64,000 nucleotides of DNA from Hondaea fermentalgiana (taxonomy: Eukaryota > Sar > Bigyra > Thraustochytrida > Thraustochytriidae): positions 62,001 through 126,000 of the forward strand of contig NPFB01000029.1 in NCBI GenBank assembly GCA_014084085.1, given 5' to 3'. How positions within the stretch are numbered: the stretch's first letter is position 1; each line of letters begins with the position of its first letter. A program made the translations under genes and the position numbers. Positions 50,944 through 60,500 of the stretch are shown piece by piece. The notes below the pieces were generated by a model, which saw only the letters and a program-made list of their open reading frames with translations, was not told the origin of the DNA and ran no database searches.

Positions 50944-53922
50944 ATGAGGGCGTCGGGCCCGGCAAGGGGTGGCAGCGGAGGAGGCGGAGGAGGAGGTCCG
51001 AGAGCGGCAGGACCCGAGCGCCTCGAGGTGCCGCCGGGGCTGCTGCAGGACGCTCCTTTTGTCACGATGCATAGACCGCTCCCGACGCTTCCGAGACACA
51101 TGCAGACCGCGGAGAGCGTCTTCGCGCCGCACGAGCAGAGTCTACAGCCCGAAGACTATAGTCCTGCCGGCGCCGAGACGCGACATCATGAGCTATACAT
51201 GCAGCCTCAGTCCCAGCACCAACAGCACCAGCACCATCCTCATCACCAACACCAGCGACATCAGCACCACGAGCCTCACTTTCATACACATCCTCAGCAT
51301 CAGACCCTGCACGAACCTGGAGGTCAACATGAGAGCCACGTTCGAGCTTCGATGAACCGAAACATCATGCACGACAATAACGAGGAGGGCTTTTACGCTG
51401 AAAGATCCGAACCTCTACCGCAGTCGATCTCGAGGCCGCAGCACTTTGCAGCGCCATATGATCTCGAGCCCGCCGCCTCTTTTGCGTACGAGCCCGCGCA
51501 GGGTATTCCTGTCTCAGACCAGATCCCTTTGCGCGGAAGCTTTGACAACACGATTTTCAAAGCGCGGTATCAGCGGAACAACAAGCGGGGAGGGCTTAAA
51601 AATTTACGATGCTTTCCTTCTTGTGGCTTTCGACACAAAGAAAAAGGATTTTGCGGGCGATCTTTGGAGATTGAATTGGCGCATGGCCCAGACGCACCTT
51701 CGCGACGATTTTACTCGTGGGTTGAGTTTGTTCTCTCTGACGAGCCTTCGCGATATCAGCTGGGGGAGCGCGTGCCAATGTCTTCAGTGCTGGAGCAGGA
51801 ACGAAGCAAAGAGGAACCTATTCGCCCGCTTGTGCGGGGCGAGCGTCTCAATGAAAAGAGCACCGAGACCGCGACAACGTTTGAATTCAATCGCGAACGC
51901 CGTGGATGGCATTACGGCTGGGCTTCAAACAAACACACGTGCAACGCGCAGCACGCGCTTCAGTGCTACGTGTTTGAAGCCTCTCAAGATGAATCGGAGA
52001 GCCTGATCTGCAGGCTTATTGTGCGTTCCCCAAGTTTCATGCTCTTTTGCCGCCGCCGTCGTCGGTTCACGCTCATGCCGTCAGCGCCGACATCGGCTCC
52101 TACGAAGCGAGCCCGCTCTGGGACAAGTCCGGATGCTCAACACGTGAAGCGGGAGCGTTTAGATAACCCTGATGCGACTAATATCACCTCCAGTGCAGAG
52201 TCCAAGCAGGCGCAGGATGGACAGTCAACTGCCCACGTACCGCAAACATCTTCCTCCTCCTCGTCGTCGTCTTCATCATCATCCACTGTCGTGCCGGCGT
52301 ATCAGCCGCGTGCGGTGGTGATCGGGGCCGCAGACTCTTCACGCATGGACACGATTTTTAAACGCCTCGCCGTGGTGATGAGTCGGATCCAGCAACTGCA
52401 ACAGCAACAGCAGCAGCACCAACAGCACCAACGGCAACAAGATCGCGAGAATTCAGACGCGCTTGCACTTTTCCCCGCGGAGAACCCACTTCAAGGATTT
52501 CCAGATGACCATGGACTGGACAACTTGGGAGGACTGCTCTCTGGCCCGGAAAGAGATTCAAATGCAAGCGATGATGCCTTCAATTCGCAAATGCTCGACG
52601 ATGCATTTGAGCTTTTTGCCAAACTACCTGATATCGGCGATGACGCCTTTTCCTTTGGTGCGGACGGTGATCAGGACGTGAGCGCTTTCGGAGAGGATGC
52701 TGCTGCATTTCCAACACCTCCGCCTGCGCCCTTGACGACACCCGACATTGGCGATTCGTATTCAGCAACAACAAATGCTGTCGCGCCGGCTCGCGGGAGT
52801 GCGCAGTCTGACGACACGATGACCACTCCGCAGCAACTTAAGCGGACGATGAGTGATCAAATGATGGATGACGTTGCACAGTATCTTCGCAACGAGTCCA
52901 AGTTTCAGCGCGCCGTCGGCAAAATCACACGTCAGGCGCACAATGGTGCACCGGACTATAATGGCTTCTTACGGATGGTTCAAGATCACCTCGAGTCGTA
53001 TCGTCGGAGTCGCAACATTAGTCGCTCAGAGTTCGAGCGAGCCTTTAATAGCGCGACGGGCCGCTTTTCTCAAGGTCGTTCAGGTCGCACGCAGGCCGAG
53101 GATGCTTCTTTGGATGTGCACCGACGAGACGCCGAAGGCAAAATCACCAATGCGGAGCGAGGCAGCAAGCTGGCGGCGACGGCGCTGGAGCCCACCGGAG
53201 CTCGTGCAGCCTGGCCTGCAAAGGAGCCGGCGGGCGATGCAGCTGGGTCCGAGCCCCCGCCCAAGTCTTCGCTTTTGGGAACGGCATTTGGCGCGCTGAG
53301 CTCGTTTGTATCAACGTCCAGCGTGACGGCGCCGTCCTCCTCCTCCTCCTCCTCCTCCTCCTCCTCCTCCTCCTCCTCCTCGGCGTCATCATCAAGCAGC
53401 GTGCCTGTTCCAAGCCAGCCGCTCTATATTACAGGTCCTGGAAACATCCGCATCCCGAATATTCAAGGGCGCTGGCGGCAAACCGAAGCGTCTGAGAACC
53501 TGATGCAAGAGATGCGCATAAAAATGGGCACGCCGTGGATCTTGAGCAAAATGTTCGAGTTTATGGAGTCCCGTTATGAGATTGAGATTGCAGGTTTGGT
53601 CATGATCATGCGACTCAACCGCAAATGGATCTCCAACACGGCACTTCGTTTCGTGCTGGACGGTGAGGAGCACTCGTGGGGTATCAGTCTCCCTGCTCCC
53701 TTTTCGCAGCTTTCGCAGGGCTGGAATTACCGCGCCTGGATTGAAGACCACAAGATCATCCTCACGCACATGATCGGGGATCAGCGCGTCACGCGGATCA
53801 ATTGGGTCAGCCGTGATCGCCGCATTCTTTATTGCATTGTCATTCTGGAGGTCCAGGACACCCAAACTGGGGCCTATGTAGAAATGGGTCGTGTCAATCA
53901 GCACGCCAACCTCGAGTCGTAA
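50944..53922 (+). CDS. Large putative regulator with unknown Cys/Arg-rich domain and lipocalin-like C-terminus
   Basis: The 992-residue protein begins with Gly- and His/Gln-rich disorder. Residues ~205-375 form a compact-looking domain with several Cys and Trp (CFPSCGFRHKEKGFCGRSLE; FYSWVEFVLSDEPSRY; RRGWHYGWASNKHTC) that ends in the basic IVRSPSFMLFCRRRRR, reminiscent of DNA-binding folds that end in SPxF-basic, but I cannot name it. A Gln-rich coil (about 475-495), acidic patches and a helical segment (about 640-700) with a YNGFLRMVQDHLESYRRS pattern follow, then a long Ser run. The last ~160 residues (GRWRQTEASENLMQEM onward) look like a beta-barrel of the fatty-acid-binding/lipocalin type. 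Function unknown; nuclear role guessed. The start has A at -3. Confidence 0.7.
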   Translation: MRASGPARGGSGGGGGGGPRAAGPERLEVPPGLLQDAPFVTMHRPLPTLPRHMQTAESVFAPHEQSLQPEDYSPAGAETRHHELYMQPQSQHQQHQHHPHHQHQRHQHHEPHFHTHPQHQTLHEPGGQHESHVRASMNRNIMHDNNEEGFYAERSEPLPQSISRPQHFAAPYDLEPAASFAYEPAQGIPVSDQIPLRGSFDNTIFKARYQRNNKRGGLKNLRCFPSCGFRHKEKGFCGRSLEIELAHGPDAPSRRFYSWVEFVLSDEPSRYQLGERVPMSSVLEQERSKEEPIRPLVRGERLNEKSTETATTFEFNRERRGWHYGWASNKHTCNAQHALQCYVFEASQDESESLICRLIVRSPSFMLFCRRRRRFTLMPSAPTSAPTKRARSGTSPDAQHVKRERLDNPDATNITSSAESKQAQDGQSTAHVPQTSSSSSSSSSSSSTVVPAYQPRAVVIGAADSSRMDTIFKRLAVVMSRIQQLQQQQQQHQQHQRQQDRENSDALALFPAENPLQGFPDDHGLDNLGGLLSGPERDSNASDDAFNSQMLDDAFELFAKLPDIGDDAFSFGADGDQDVSAFGEDAAAFPTPPPAPLTTPDIGDSYSATTNAVAPARGSAQSDDTMTTPQQLKRTMSDQMMDDVAQYLRNESKFQRAVGKITRQAHNGAPDYNGFLRMVQDHLESYRRSRNISRSEFERAFNSATGRFSQGRSGRTQAEDASLDVHRRDAEGKITNAERGSKLAATALEPTGARAAWPAKEPAGDAAGSEPPPKSSLLGTAFGALSSFVSTSSVTAPSSSSSSSSSSSSSSSSASSSSSVPVPSQPLYITGPGNIRIPNIQGRWRQTEASENLMQEMRIKMGTPWILSKMFEFMESRYEIEIAGLVMIMRLNRKWISNTALRFVLDGEEHSWGISLPAPFSQLSQGWNYRAWIEDHKIILTHMIGDQRVTRINWVSRDRRILYCIVILEVQDTQTGAYVEMGRVNQHANLES
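53335..53382 (+). repeat. TCC run coding for poly-Ser
   Basis: About sixteen tcc codons in frame, in the linker before the C-terminal barrel-like domain. Confidence 0.95.
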
Positions 53923-54376
53923 GGGCGCTGCGCTTTTGTTGTTTCTTTCCACGTTGACGCGAGCCATCATCATATGGCACTCATTTTCTATAAACGTGTG
54001 CCTGTCAGCGAATGCTTTGCTTGACAGGTCCACTCGGTTCCATCCGGTTTCATGTATGTATACGTATACCTGCTACGTGTTGTTTTCGCTCTTGTGCTTT
54101 TTTTCTTGCTTGCTTTTTGGGGGGGGGGAGAAGGGGTGGAGGGGGAAGGAGAGACCTGGCTCACACGGTGATCATTAATCTTAACCTGGCACGCTCGGCG
54201 AGCGATGAGCCTTTTGCCTTTTGTCGTGCCGTCCGCCTAATCGCGGGCAACTCAAAAGGGCCCCCAAAAGCTCACGAAGCGGGCTCCGCAACCCGCTCAA
54301 GCTGCTCCGCCGACCTCACACAACAAAACCTGAATAGACACACGGCGACGAGGTGCGTGCGGGCGTGCGAGCGATC
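53923..54376. other. Intergenic region before the Ku80 gene
   Basis: 454 bp without a gene. It has a G run at about 54119-54130 in the 3' untranslated region of the previous gene and a mixed leader. Confidence 0.45.
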
Positions 54377-56596
54377 ATGGCGCGGCCAAAGGAGGCCTTG
54401 GCCCTCGTTGTCGATGTAAGCGAGCCCATGGGGGCGGCGTCGCTGCTCGAGCGGGCCCGAGATCTCGCACAGGGTTTCATGAGCAACATGCTTCGGGAGG
54501 GCAAAAAGAACGACGAGGTCTGCGTCCTCGCAAGCGGGGCCGACAGCACCGACAACCCTGAGTTCACAGAGTATGGCGGATGCGAGCACGTCGTCGTCGT
54601 GCGTCCACTCGAAGAGTGCAGCGCCGAGACTCTTCTCAGCGTCGACCAAGAGGATGTCTTTAAGAAATCAAGTACGCAAACCCAGGCGGATCTTGGCGAT
54701 GCCGTGCGCGTGGCCCGCCAAATGATCATCAAGCGTACAGCAAAGAAAAAGTACAATCGTCGTATCATTGTCCTAACCTCGACGCGATCGGCTGGTCTCG
54801 AGACCTTAAGAAGTGCCGTAGACGAGATCAAGGCGCATCCCGAAATCAAGATCACCCTTGTCGCCGTTGACGCTTCGCCAAGTGGTAATGTTGACGACGA
54901 AAGCGATCTACAGAGTTTTGCGCAAAGCATCCCTGACCAACTCTGCGCGTTCCGCTCAGCAAAGCAAGTTGAAGAGCGTCTCCTTCGTGAACACGTGGGC
55001 AGCAAGGGCCAGGTGGCGGCATACCGCGGTGTCTTACGCGTGCTAAACGACGCGGTTGGATTTCACGTCCAGGCGTTCACCAAAACGCGCCGAGAAAGCC
55101 CACCGTCGCTGAAGAAGGTCTCCAAGGTGGTAGTGGACAAAGACGAGACCGCTGCGAATGATGTCAATTTGGCTCAAGTAAGTCGGCAAATCTCGTATAC
55201 CTTGCCAGACAACCCGGACGCAGAGGTAGCGGTCGATGATATTGCCGAGGGTTATCGCTATGGCCGCGAGGTCGTCCCGCTGAGTGGTCATGACGCTGAG
55301 ATTGCTACCTACGCCACAATCAAGGAGCTCACAGTGCTCGGATACCTGGATCGATCCAAGGTGCCATTGTGGATGAACATGGGGTCCGTCAACTTTATTG
55401 AGGCCATGCCAGGTCTCGAGCGGTCTAACCAAGGTTTTCGCGCCTGGGTGCAAGCTCTCTTGGAGCTAAACCGCGTCGCAGTTGCACGCTTTGTTCCTCG
55501 CGACAAGGGGACCCTTTCGATCGTTGCTCTTGTTCCGTACAAGGACGAGGCGCACGGTTATGAGTGTCTCTTCTCGAGAGAGCTTCCCTTTGAGCAAGAT
55601 ACGCGCGACTTCTCTTTTGGAACCATCAAGCTGCAATCGCTCACGCCATCTACGGAGCAAAAGGCTGCCGTCGACGCTCTCGTGACAGCTATGGATCTTA
55701 GCGCAGGCATTAAAGTGGAAGACCAAGCATCGTCCGCAAGTACGCCTGCGCAGGTTCGAAAAGAGCTATTCCGCCCAGAGGACACACTAAACCCTTTTCT
55801 CGAGAGGCTCTTTCGGCTTTTGCTGGAGCGTGCCAAGGCACCGGGATCCGCTCTGCCACAGGACGATCCAGTTGTCACAAGTTTTTACAAACCAAACGAA
55901 ACCATGCTCGAGGCAGCCAAACCCGCGCTCGAGCAAATCCGCTCCTTATTCAAGCTGGAACATGTTGTCGATCCCAAAACGGGACGCAAAGCCGACGGTG
56001 AGCCGGCGGCCAAGCGCGCACGAATCGGAGCTGCCGGGGAATCGAAAGAAAACGATGGGGAACCTCAGGCAACAGGTATTGGTGTTGTGCAAGAAGCGGA
56101 CGCGGACGCATCAGCAAGTGGCTGGTTTGACGCCGACAAACGCATCGATGCTGTTGGAAACGTCAACCCAGAGGGCGACTATAATGCCATGTTGGACCGT
56201 CGGGACAAAGATCTATCTGAGCCAGCGTTTCATGGCATGGTCAAACAGATCGATCTCTTGCTCGGACCCGAAGGCGGCGAGGAGTTTCATCCAAAGGCCC
56301 TGCGCTGCGTCGAAGCACTTCGCAAAGGTTCCCTGCGTGCCAGCACCGAAACGGACTTTAATCATTTTCTGCGCAGGCTCAAGGTCTCTTGCGAGCCTTC
56401 ATTTTGGAAGCGAGTGGCCGCGGCAAATCTCACGCTCATCAGCTCTGACGACGCTGTGGCCGTGTCTGGCGTGTCCGCGAAAGACGCGGCCGATTTTATC
56501 AAGGAGAATGTTTCGCGGAACGATCAAGCTGGCGCTCTTATGGCTCCAGCCCCCGCGGTCCCAGCTCAGGATGCCGATTTCGATGATTTCGATTGA
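54377..56596 (+). CDS. XRCC5: Ku80 DNA end-binding protein
   Basis: The 739-residue protein has the Ku80 layout. An N-terminal von Willebrand A-like domain spans ~5-215 (EALALVVDVSEPMG; RRIIVLTSTRSAGLETL). The Ku core ring domain spans ~225-470 (YRYGREVVPLSG, SVNFIEAMPG, ALLELNRVAVARFVPRDKG). A linker helix and a C-terminal helical domain follow (~590-700, GDYNAMLDRRDKDLSEPAFHGMVKQID). The protein ends in an acidic peptide DADFDDFD, similar in place and character to the DNA-PKcs-binding tail of animal Ku80. With Ku70 it binds broken DNA ends in non-homologous joining. The ATG is in good context (A at -3); the frame is open above it only from GTG. Confidence 0.93.
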   Translation: MARPKEALALVVDVSEPMGAASLLERARDLAQGFMSNMLREGKKNDEVCVLASGADSTDNPEFTEYGGCEHVVVVRPLEECSAETLLSVDQEDVFKKSSTQTQADLGDAVRVARQMIIKRTAKKKYNRRIIVLTSTRSAGLETLRSAVDEIKAHPEIKITLVAVDASPSGNVDDESDLQSFAQSIPDQLCAFRSAKQVEERLLREHVGSKGQVAAYRGVLRVLNDAVGFHVQAFTKTRRESPPSLKKVSKVVVDKDETAANDVNLAQVSRQISYTLPDNPDAEVAVDDIAEGYRYGREVVPLSGHDAEIATYATIKELTVLGYLDRSKVPLWMNMGSVNFIEAMPGLERSNQGFRAWVQALLELNRVAVARFVPRDKGTLSIVALVPYKDEAHGYECLFSRELPFEQDTRDFSFGTIKLQSLTPSTEQKAAVDALVTAMDLSAGIKVEDQASSASTPAQVRKELFRPEDTLNPFLERLFRLLLERAKAPGSALPQDDPVVTSFYKPNETMLEAAKPALEQIRSLFKLEHVVDPKTGRKADGEPAAKRARIGAAGESKENDGEPQATGIGVVQEADADASASGWFDADKRIDAVGNVNPEGDYNAMLDRRDKDLSEPAFHGMVKQIDLLLGPEGGEEFHPKALRCVEALRKGSLRASTETDFNHFLRRLKVSCEPSFWKRVAAANLTLISSDDAVAVSGVSAKDAADFIKENVSRNDQAGALMAPAPAVPAQDADFDDFD

Positions 56597-57547
56597 TGCA
56601 CTATTTCTCCTTTTTTTTCCCCCTTTCTTTCCTTTCTTTCCTTTTCTTTTCTTTGGTTGTAAAACGGTGTGTACCAAAGGACTTTGTGAGATAGATCCGT
56701 TATGCCCATTTTTCCAAACTTCCGGTTCGCGGCGCCGTTTTTAGGCTGACCGAGCCTGGGGCTGGGGCCGGGGCCCGGTCGTCGCTCGAATCCTTAGGAT
56801 GATCCCGAGAGCGAGCGCTCGCGGCCTGGTACGCCACACCACGGCACGCCACCCCGCGACATCCTAGAACCTACCTCCCAACGCACCCACCCGCTGTCGA
56901 CGTTGCTTGCTCCAGCGAGCGAGCGCGCGCGCGACGCGACCGTCCGTCCGTCGGAATCAAGAAGGAAATTGTGTGGCGAGCTGCACCATGCCAGAACTCC
57001 GCAGCCATCTTGGAGAAGGCGATTCTGAGAAGTTCTGAAAGGGGAAGTTTCCGGCGCGGAGGTCGATTTTCTTTTGCTGGCTGGCGTGATGCCCGCAGAA
57101 GCAAGAAACCCTCACCACACGGTCACTAGACTGCCATTCAGGAGTTGGACTCCTTTCCAGCTGAATCAGCCAGAGGTCCGCGACCGGGAAAGCCAACAGC
57201 ATGCTGTGAGGCAGAAACTGCGGCTCTTTTCATCGTTAATTCTGCTGGAGGTGGCGCAGCGGTAGAGTGCTGCCTGCCACTACTGAGAACCTTCTCTCAG
57301 GAGAGAGAGGGTGCAGCAAATCAGCAAGATCATACCGAGCGCTCTCGCTCGTGTGTGCGTGTGCGCGCGCGCACTCCTCGCTTGTGTGTGCCTGCTTTAG
57401 ACCATTGCTCGTTCGCTCGCTCGCTCGCTAGCTTGCCCGCGCGGGTGGCGCACACGCAGCGGGTGTGATAGCGCGTGCGATAGCGCGTGCGTGAGTGCAA
57501 ACGAGTGCGCACACGCACGTCCTCATAATTGGTTGCTGCTCTGCACG
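56597..57547. other. Intergenic region before the adenylate cyclase gene
   Basis: About 950 bp with no convincing gene. It holds a cctttctttc-rich tract right after Ku80, a GC-rich core with aacc and ggcg words, and a cgctcgctcgctcg run at about 57407-57430. The sequence ggtggcgcagcggtagag (about 57249-57266) resembles the A box of a tRNA, but no matching B box or fold is found. Confidence 0.45.
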
Positions 57548-60500
57548 ATGGGTGCTGGGGCATCGGCCTCGAAACAGGATAAATATGCATCCAAGGACCT
57601 GCATGACGCGATGAATAACGATGGCCACGCGTCATTCAAAGGAGCCGACGACAGCACAAGGATGGAGAAACCCGCCCAGCCTGTGCGATCGAACTCGCGA
57701 AAAGCTATTCTCGCTGCGCGAAGGGCCGATCAGGCCGAATACGACTCTGACACGGCCGACAACCAGTCCCAGACGTCTATCGCAAGTCTCGGTCGCGGCG
57801 AGCTGCTCAAGGAAATTGCTCTCGCCACAGAACCCGCACAACTTGATGCGCTGCTCGAAGAATGCAGGGACGACGCCGATGAGCTTGCGCTTGTTGCGCG
57901 CGAGTCGATTGCACAATTGCGAAGACTTTTGCAAGTTAACCACCTTGCCCGAGAGCTCTCACGACAGCACGATAATAAGAGTCAGTACGCGTACATTGTA
58001 CGAAGTCTTTCCCATATCGTCGGCGCAGACCGCGCCATACTTTACAGTGTGGATCCAGGGACCAAGACGCTTCGTATGCAAGTCGCACGACATTTTGATT
58101 TGGACGATGATGAAAATGGAGAAGGGACCTCTTTTGATGCCAAGGCCAAGAGCAAGGTCGCCTTCAATATCAAGTCCCCGCCGATCGCAATTGGCGAGGG
58201 GATTCCCGGCGAGGTAGCACGAACAGGCGTTAGCATCAACTCAAGCGATGCGTACGCTAATCCACGCTTTGACCCGTCCATCGACGCTTCGGCCGAGACA
58301 AAGACGGTGTCACTCCTAACTGTTCCCATCGGACTTCCCGAGACCGCAGCGCCAGTGAAGCTTGGGCGCGGGTTTACCACAACCGATCTAGAGACGGTGC
58401 ATGCCCAAGAGCGGATGCGATGTCAACCAAAGTCCGCGGCAGACCTGCGAGAAGAACGCTTGTTCGTTATTGGTGTGGTTCAAGTCATCAACAAGCGCAA
58501 TGAAGCTGGGGAAATCATCCCCTTTACGGCGGATGATCAGCTGGTTCTTGAGGCCTCGAGCAGCATTATTGCAGGTTATTTGAATCATGTGCAGCTCCGG
58601 GAAAAGGAGGAGAATGAGCGTCGCCGCAAAGAAGCCATTCTCGATATTGCAGTAGCGCTGGGCGGAACACTCGACATTCGCTCGCTCATCTGGACCGTGG
58701 CAGACAGACTCCGGTACACTTTCGCAGTGGAGAGATGCTCGCTCTTTTTCGTGGACGAGGAGACACAAACGTTGTGGACGGTGGCTTCGAGCTTTGCCAA
58801 AGAGTGGGAAAAGCTAGCCGCTGGAAGTGGCATCATTCGCTTACCCTTGGGCAAGGGTATTGCCGGGCACGTTGCGCGCACCGGGGAGATGGTCAACGTG
58901 GAGAATGCCTACGAGGACGAGCGATTCAATCAGGAGTTAGATCGGCAGACACATTTCAAAACGCGCACGATCTTGTGTGGGCCCATCAAGAACTCGGAGG
59001 GCAAGGTCGTAGCTGTTATTCAGCTCATCAACAAGACGAACGGCGACGTGAGCTCCAAGTCGCAAGCTGTCCCAAGCAACACTCCGTCAGACTTGCATCG
59101 AAGCGTGTCTCTCACGGCTCGGCGGCAGCCAGAATGCCCCAAGAATGACGACGCTGCTGAACCAAGCGTTGGCGGGCGACCGTCATCGATAGCAAATCGG
59201 AGCGGCATCAAATCGCTGGCTAGCAGCTTTCGCATTCACGTCTCACCGATGCGGCGGAGGAGCAGCGTCGTGTACGGGACGGGAGATGGATATGAGGCCT
59301 TTGATAAGGACGACGAGCAGCTTTTGAGCGGTCTCTTTTCGATGTTGAGCGTTGCCATTGCAAATACTGAGCTCTTTTCGAATTCTTTCATTGCACGCCA
59401 TAGACTCAAGTGCGTCTTGGAAAACGTGGCTGAGCTTGTGCTTACGGTTGATAAGGAGGGCATGCTGATGGGTTGCAATCGCTCGAGCACCGAGGTAAAT
59501 CAGCTATTTGGAACCGATATTCCGGCGAATGTTATGCGCACCACAAAGGTGACAGAGTGGCTCCCGGACGAGGTTCTTGCCTCTCAGATGCGTCGCTTGC
59601 TGAAGGAAGCCATCTCGGATCAGCGCAGAGCGCGCAACATGGGCGTGACTCAGTCGGATTACACAATACAATCTGGAGGCCACGTGGTCAACTATACGAT
59701 GAAGCCGATGTTTGGAATGGGGACTGGGCTCACGCAACTCATTCGAGCGCAACAAGACGCTCAGCTTGGTGGACAAAGTGTGGTACAGCAGGAGTCCAGT
59801 GCTACACTCACAGCCGCCGCGGATCTGCCAGCAAACATGCCAGCAGGCCTGCCACCAGGCACGCAGGCCTTGTCGAAGCCACCCTTGCTTTCCAAGTCAT
59901 GGAGTAACTTTGGGTCGACGCGGTCCGTCATCACCACCACTTTTGGTGAGGAGGACACTGACTTGATGGAGGCTCAGTTTTTTGCGGGTCCAAGACAACA
60001 GCATGGCAACACGAGCACGGGCCAGGGTAGGGAAGGTATGGGTGACAACGAAGTGATTGGGGCCGTGCTATGCCTGGATGACAAGACTCCAGAGCAGAAA
60101 TTGCGCAGCACACTAAACAAGTATCTGGCCCCGGACTTGGTTGATCATCTCCTGCACGACGGGCAACTCAAGCTTGGAGGTACACGGCAGCAGGTGACCA
60201 TTCTGTTTTCGGATATTCGGGGCTTTACTACCTTTAGCGAGCAGGTTGGGGCACAAGAGATTTTTGGCACGCTCAACGAGTACTTTAGCTGCATGGTGGA
60301 GGTCATTACGCGGTACGGAGGCATTGTGGACAAGTTCATTGGCGACGCGCTCATGGCCGTTTTTGGTGTGCCCAAGCAGAGCGAACATGATGCCTATAAT
60401 GCGTGTCTGGCCGCGAGGGCCATGGAGACTGCCCTTTCTGATTTTAACGCGGCGCGCCGTGCCAAGGGCAAACCCATTATCAAGATTGGCATCGGGATTA

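Noticed and set aside
51446..52006. Alternative +1 frame inside the large regulator gene
   Set aside because: The main frame carries Trp/Cys/aromatic-rich domain sequence and continues for 2.9 kb. The alternative ends after 186 codons and becomes low in complexity.
57240..57325. tRNA-like stretch with an A-box-like sequence (ggtggcgcagcggtagag)
   Set aside because: No B box of the ggttcga type follows at the right place, and neither acceptor nor anticodon stems can be formed. At most a decayed tRNA-derived element.
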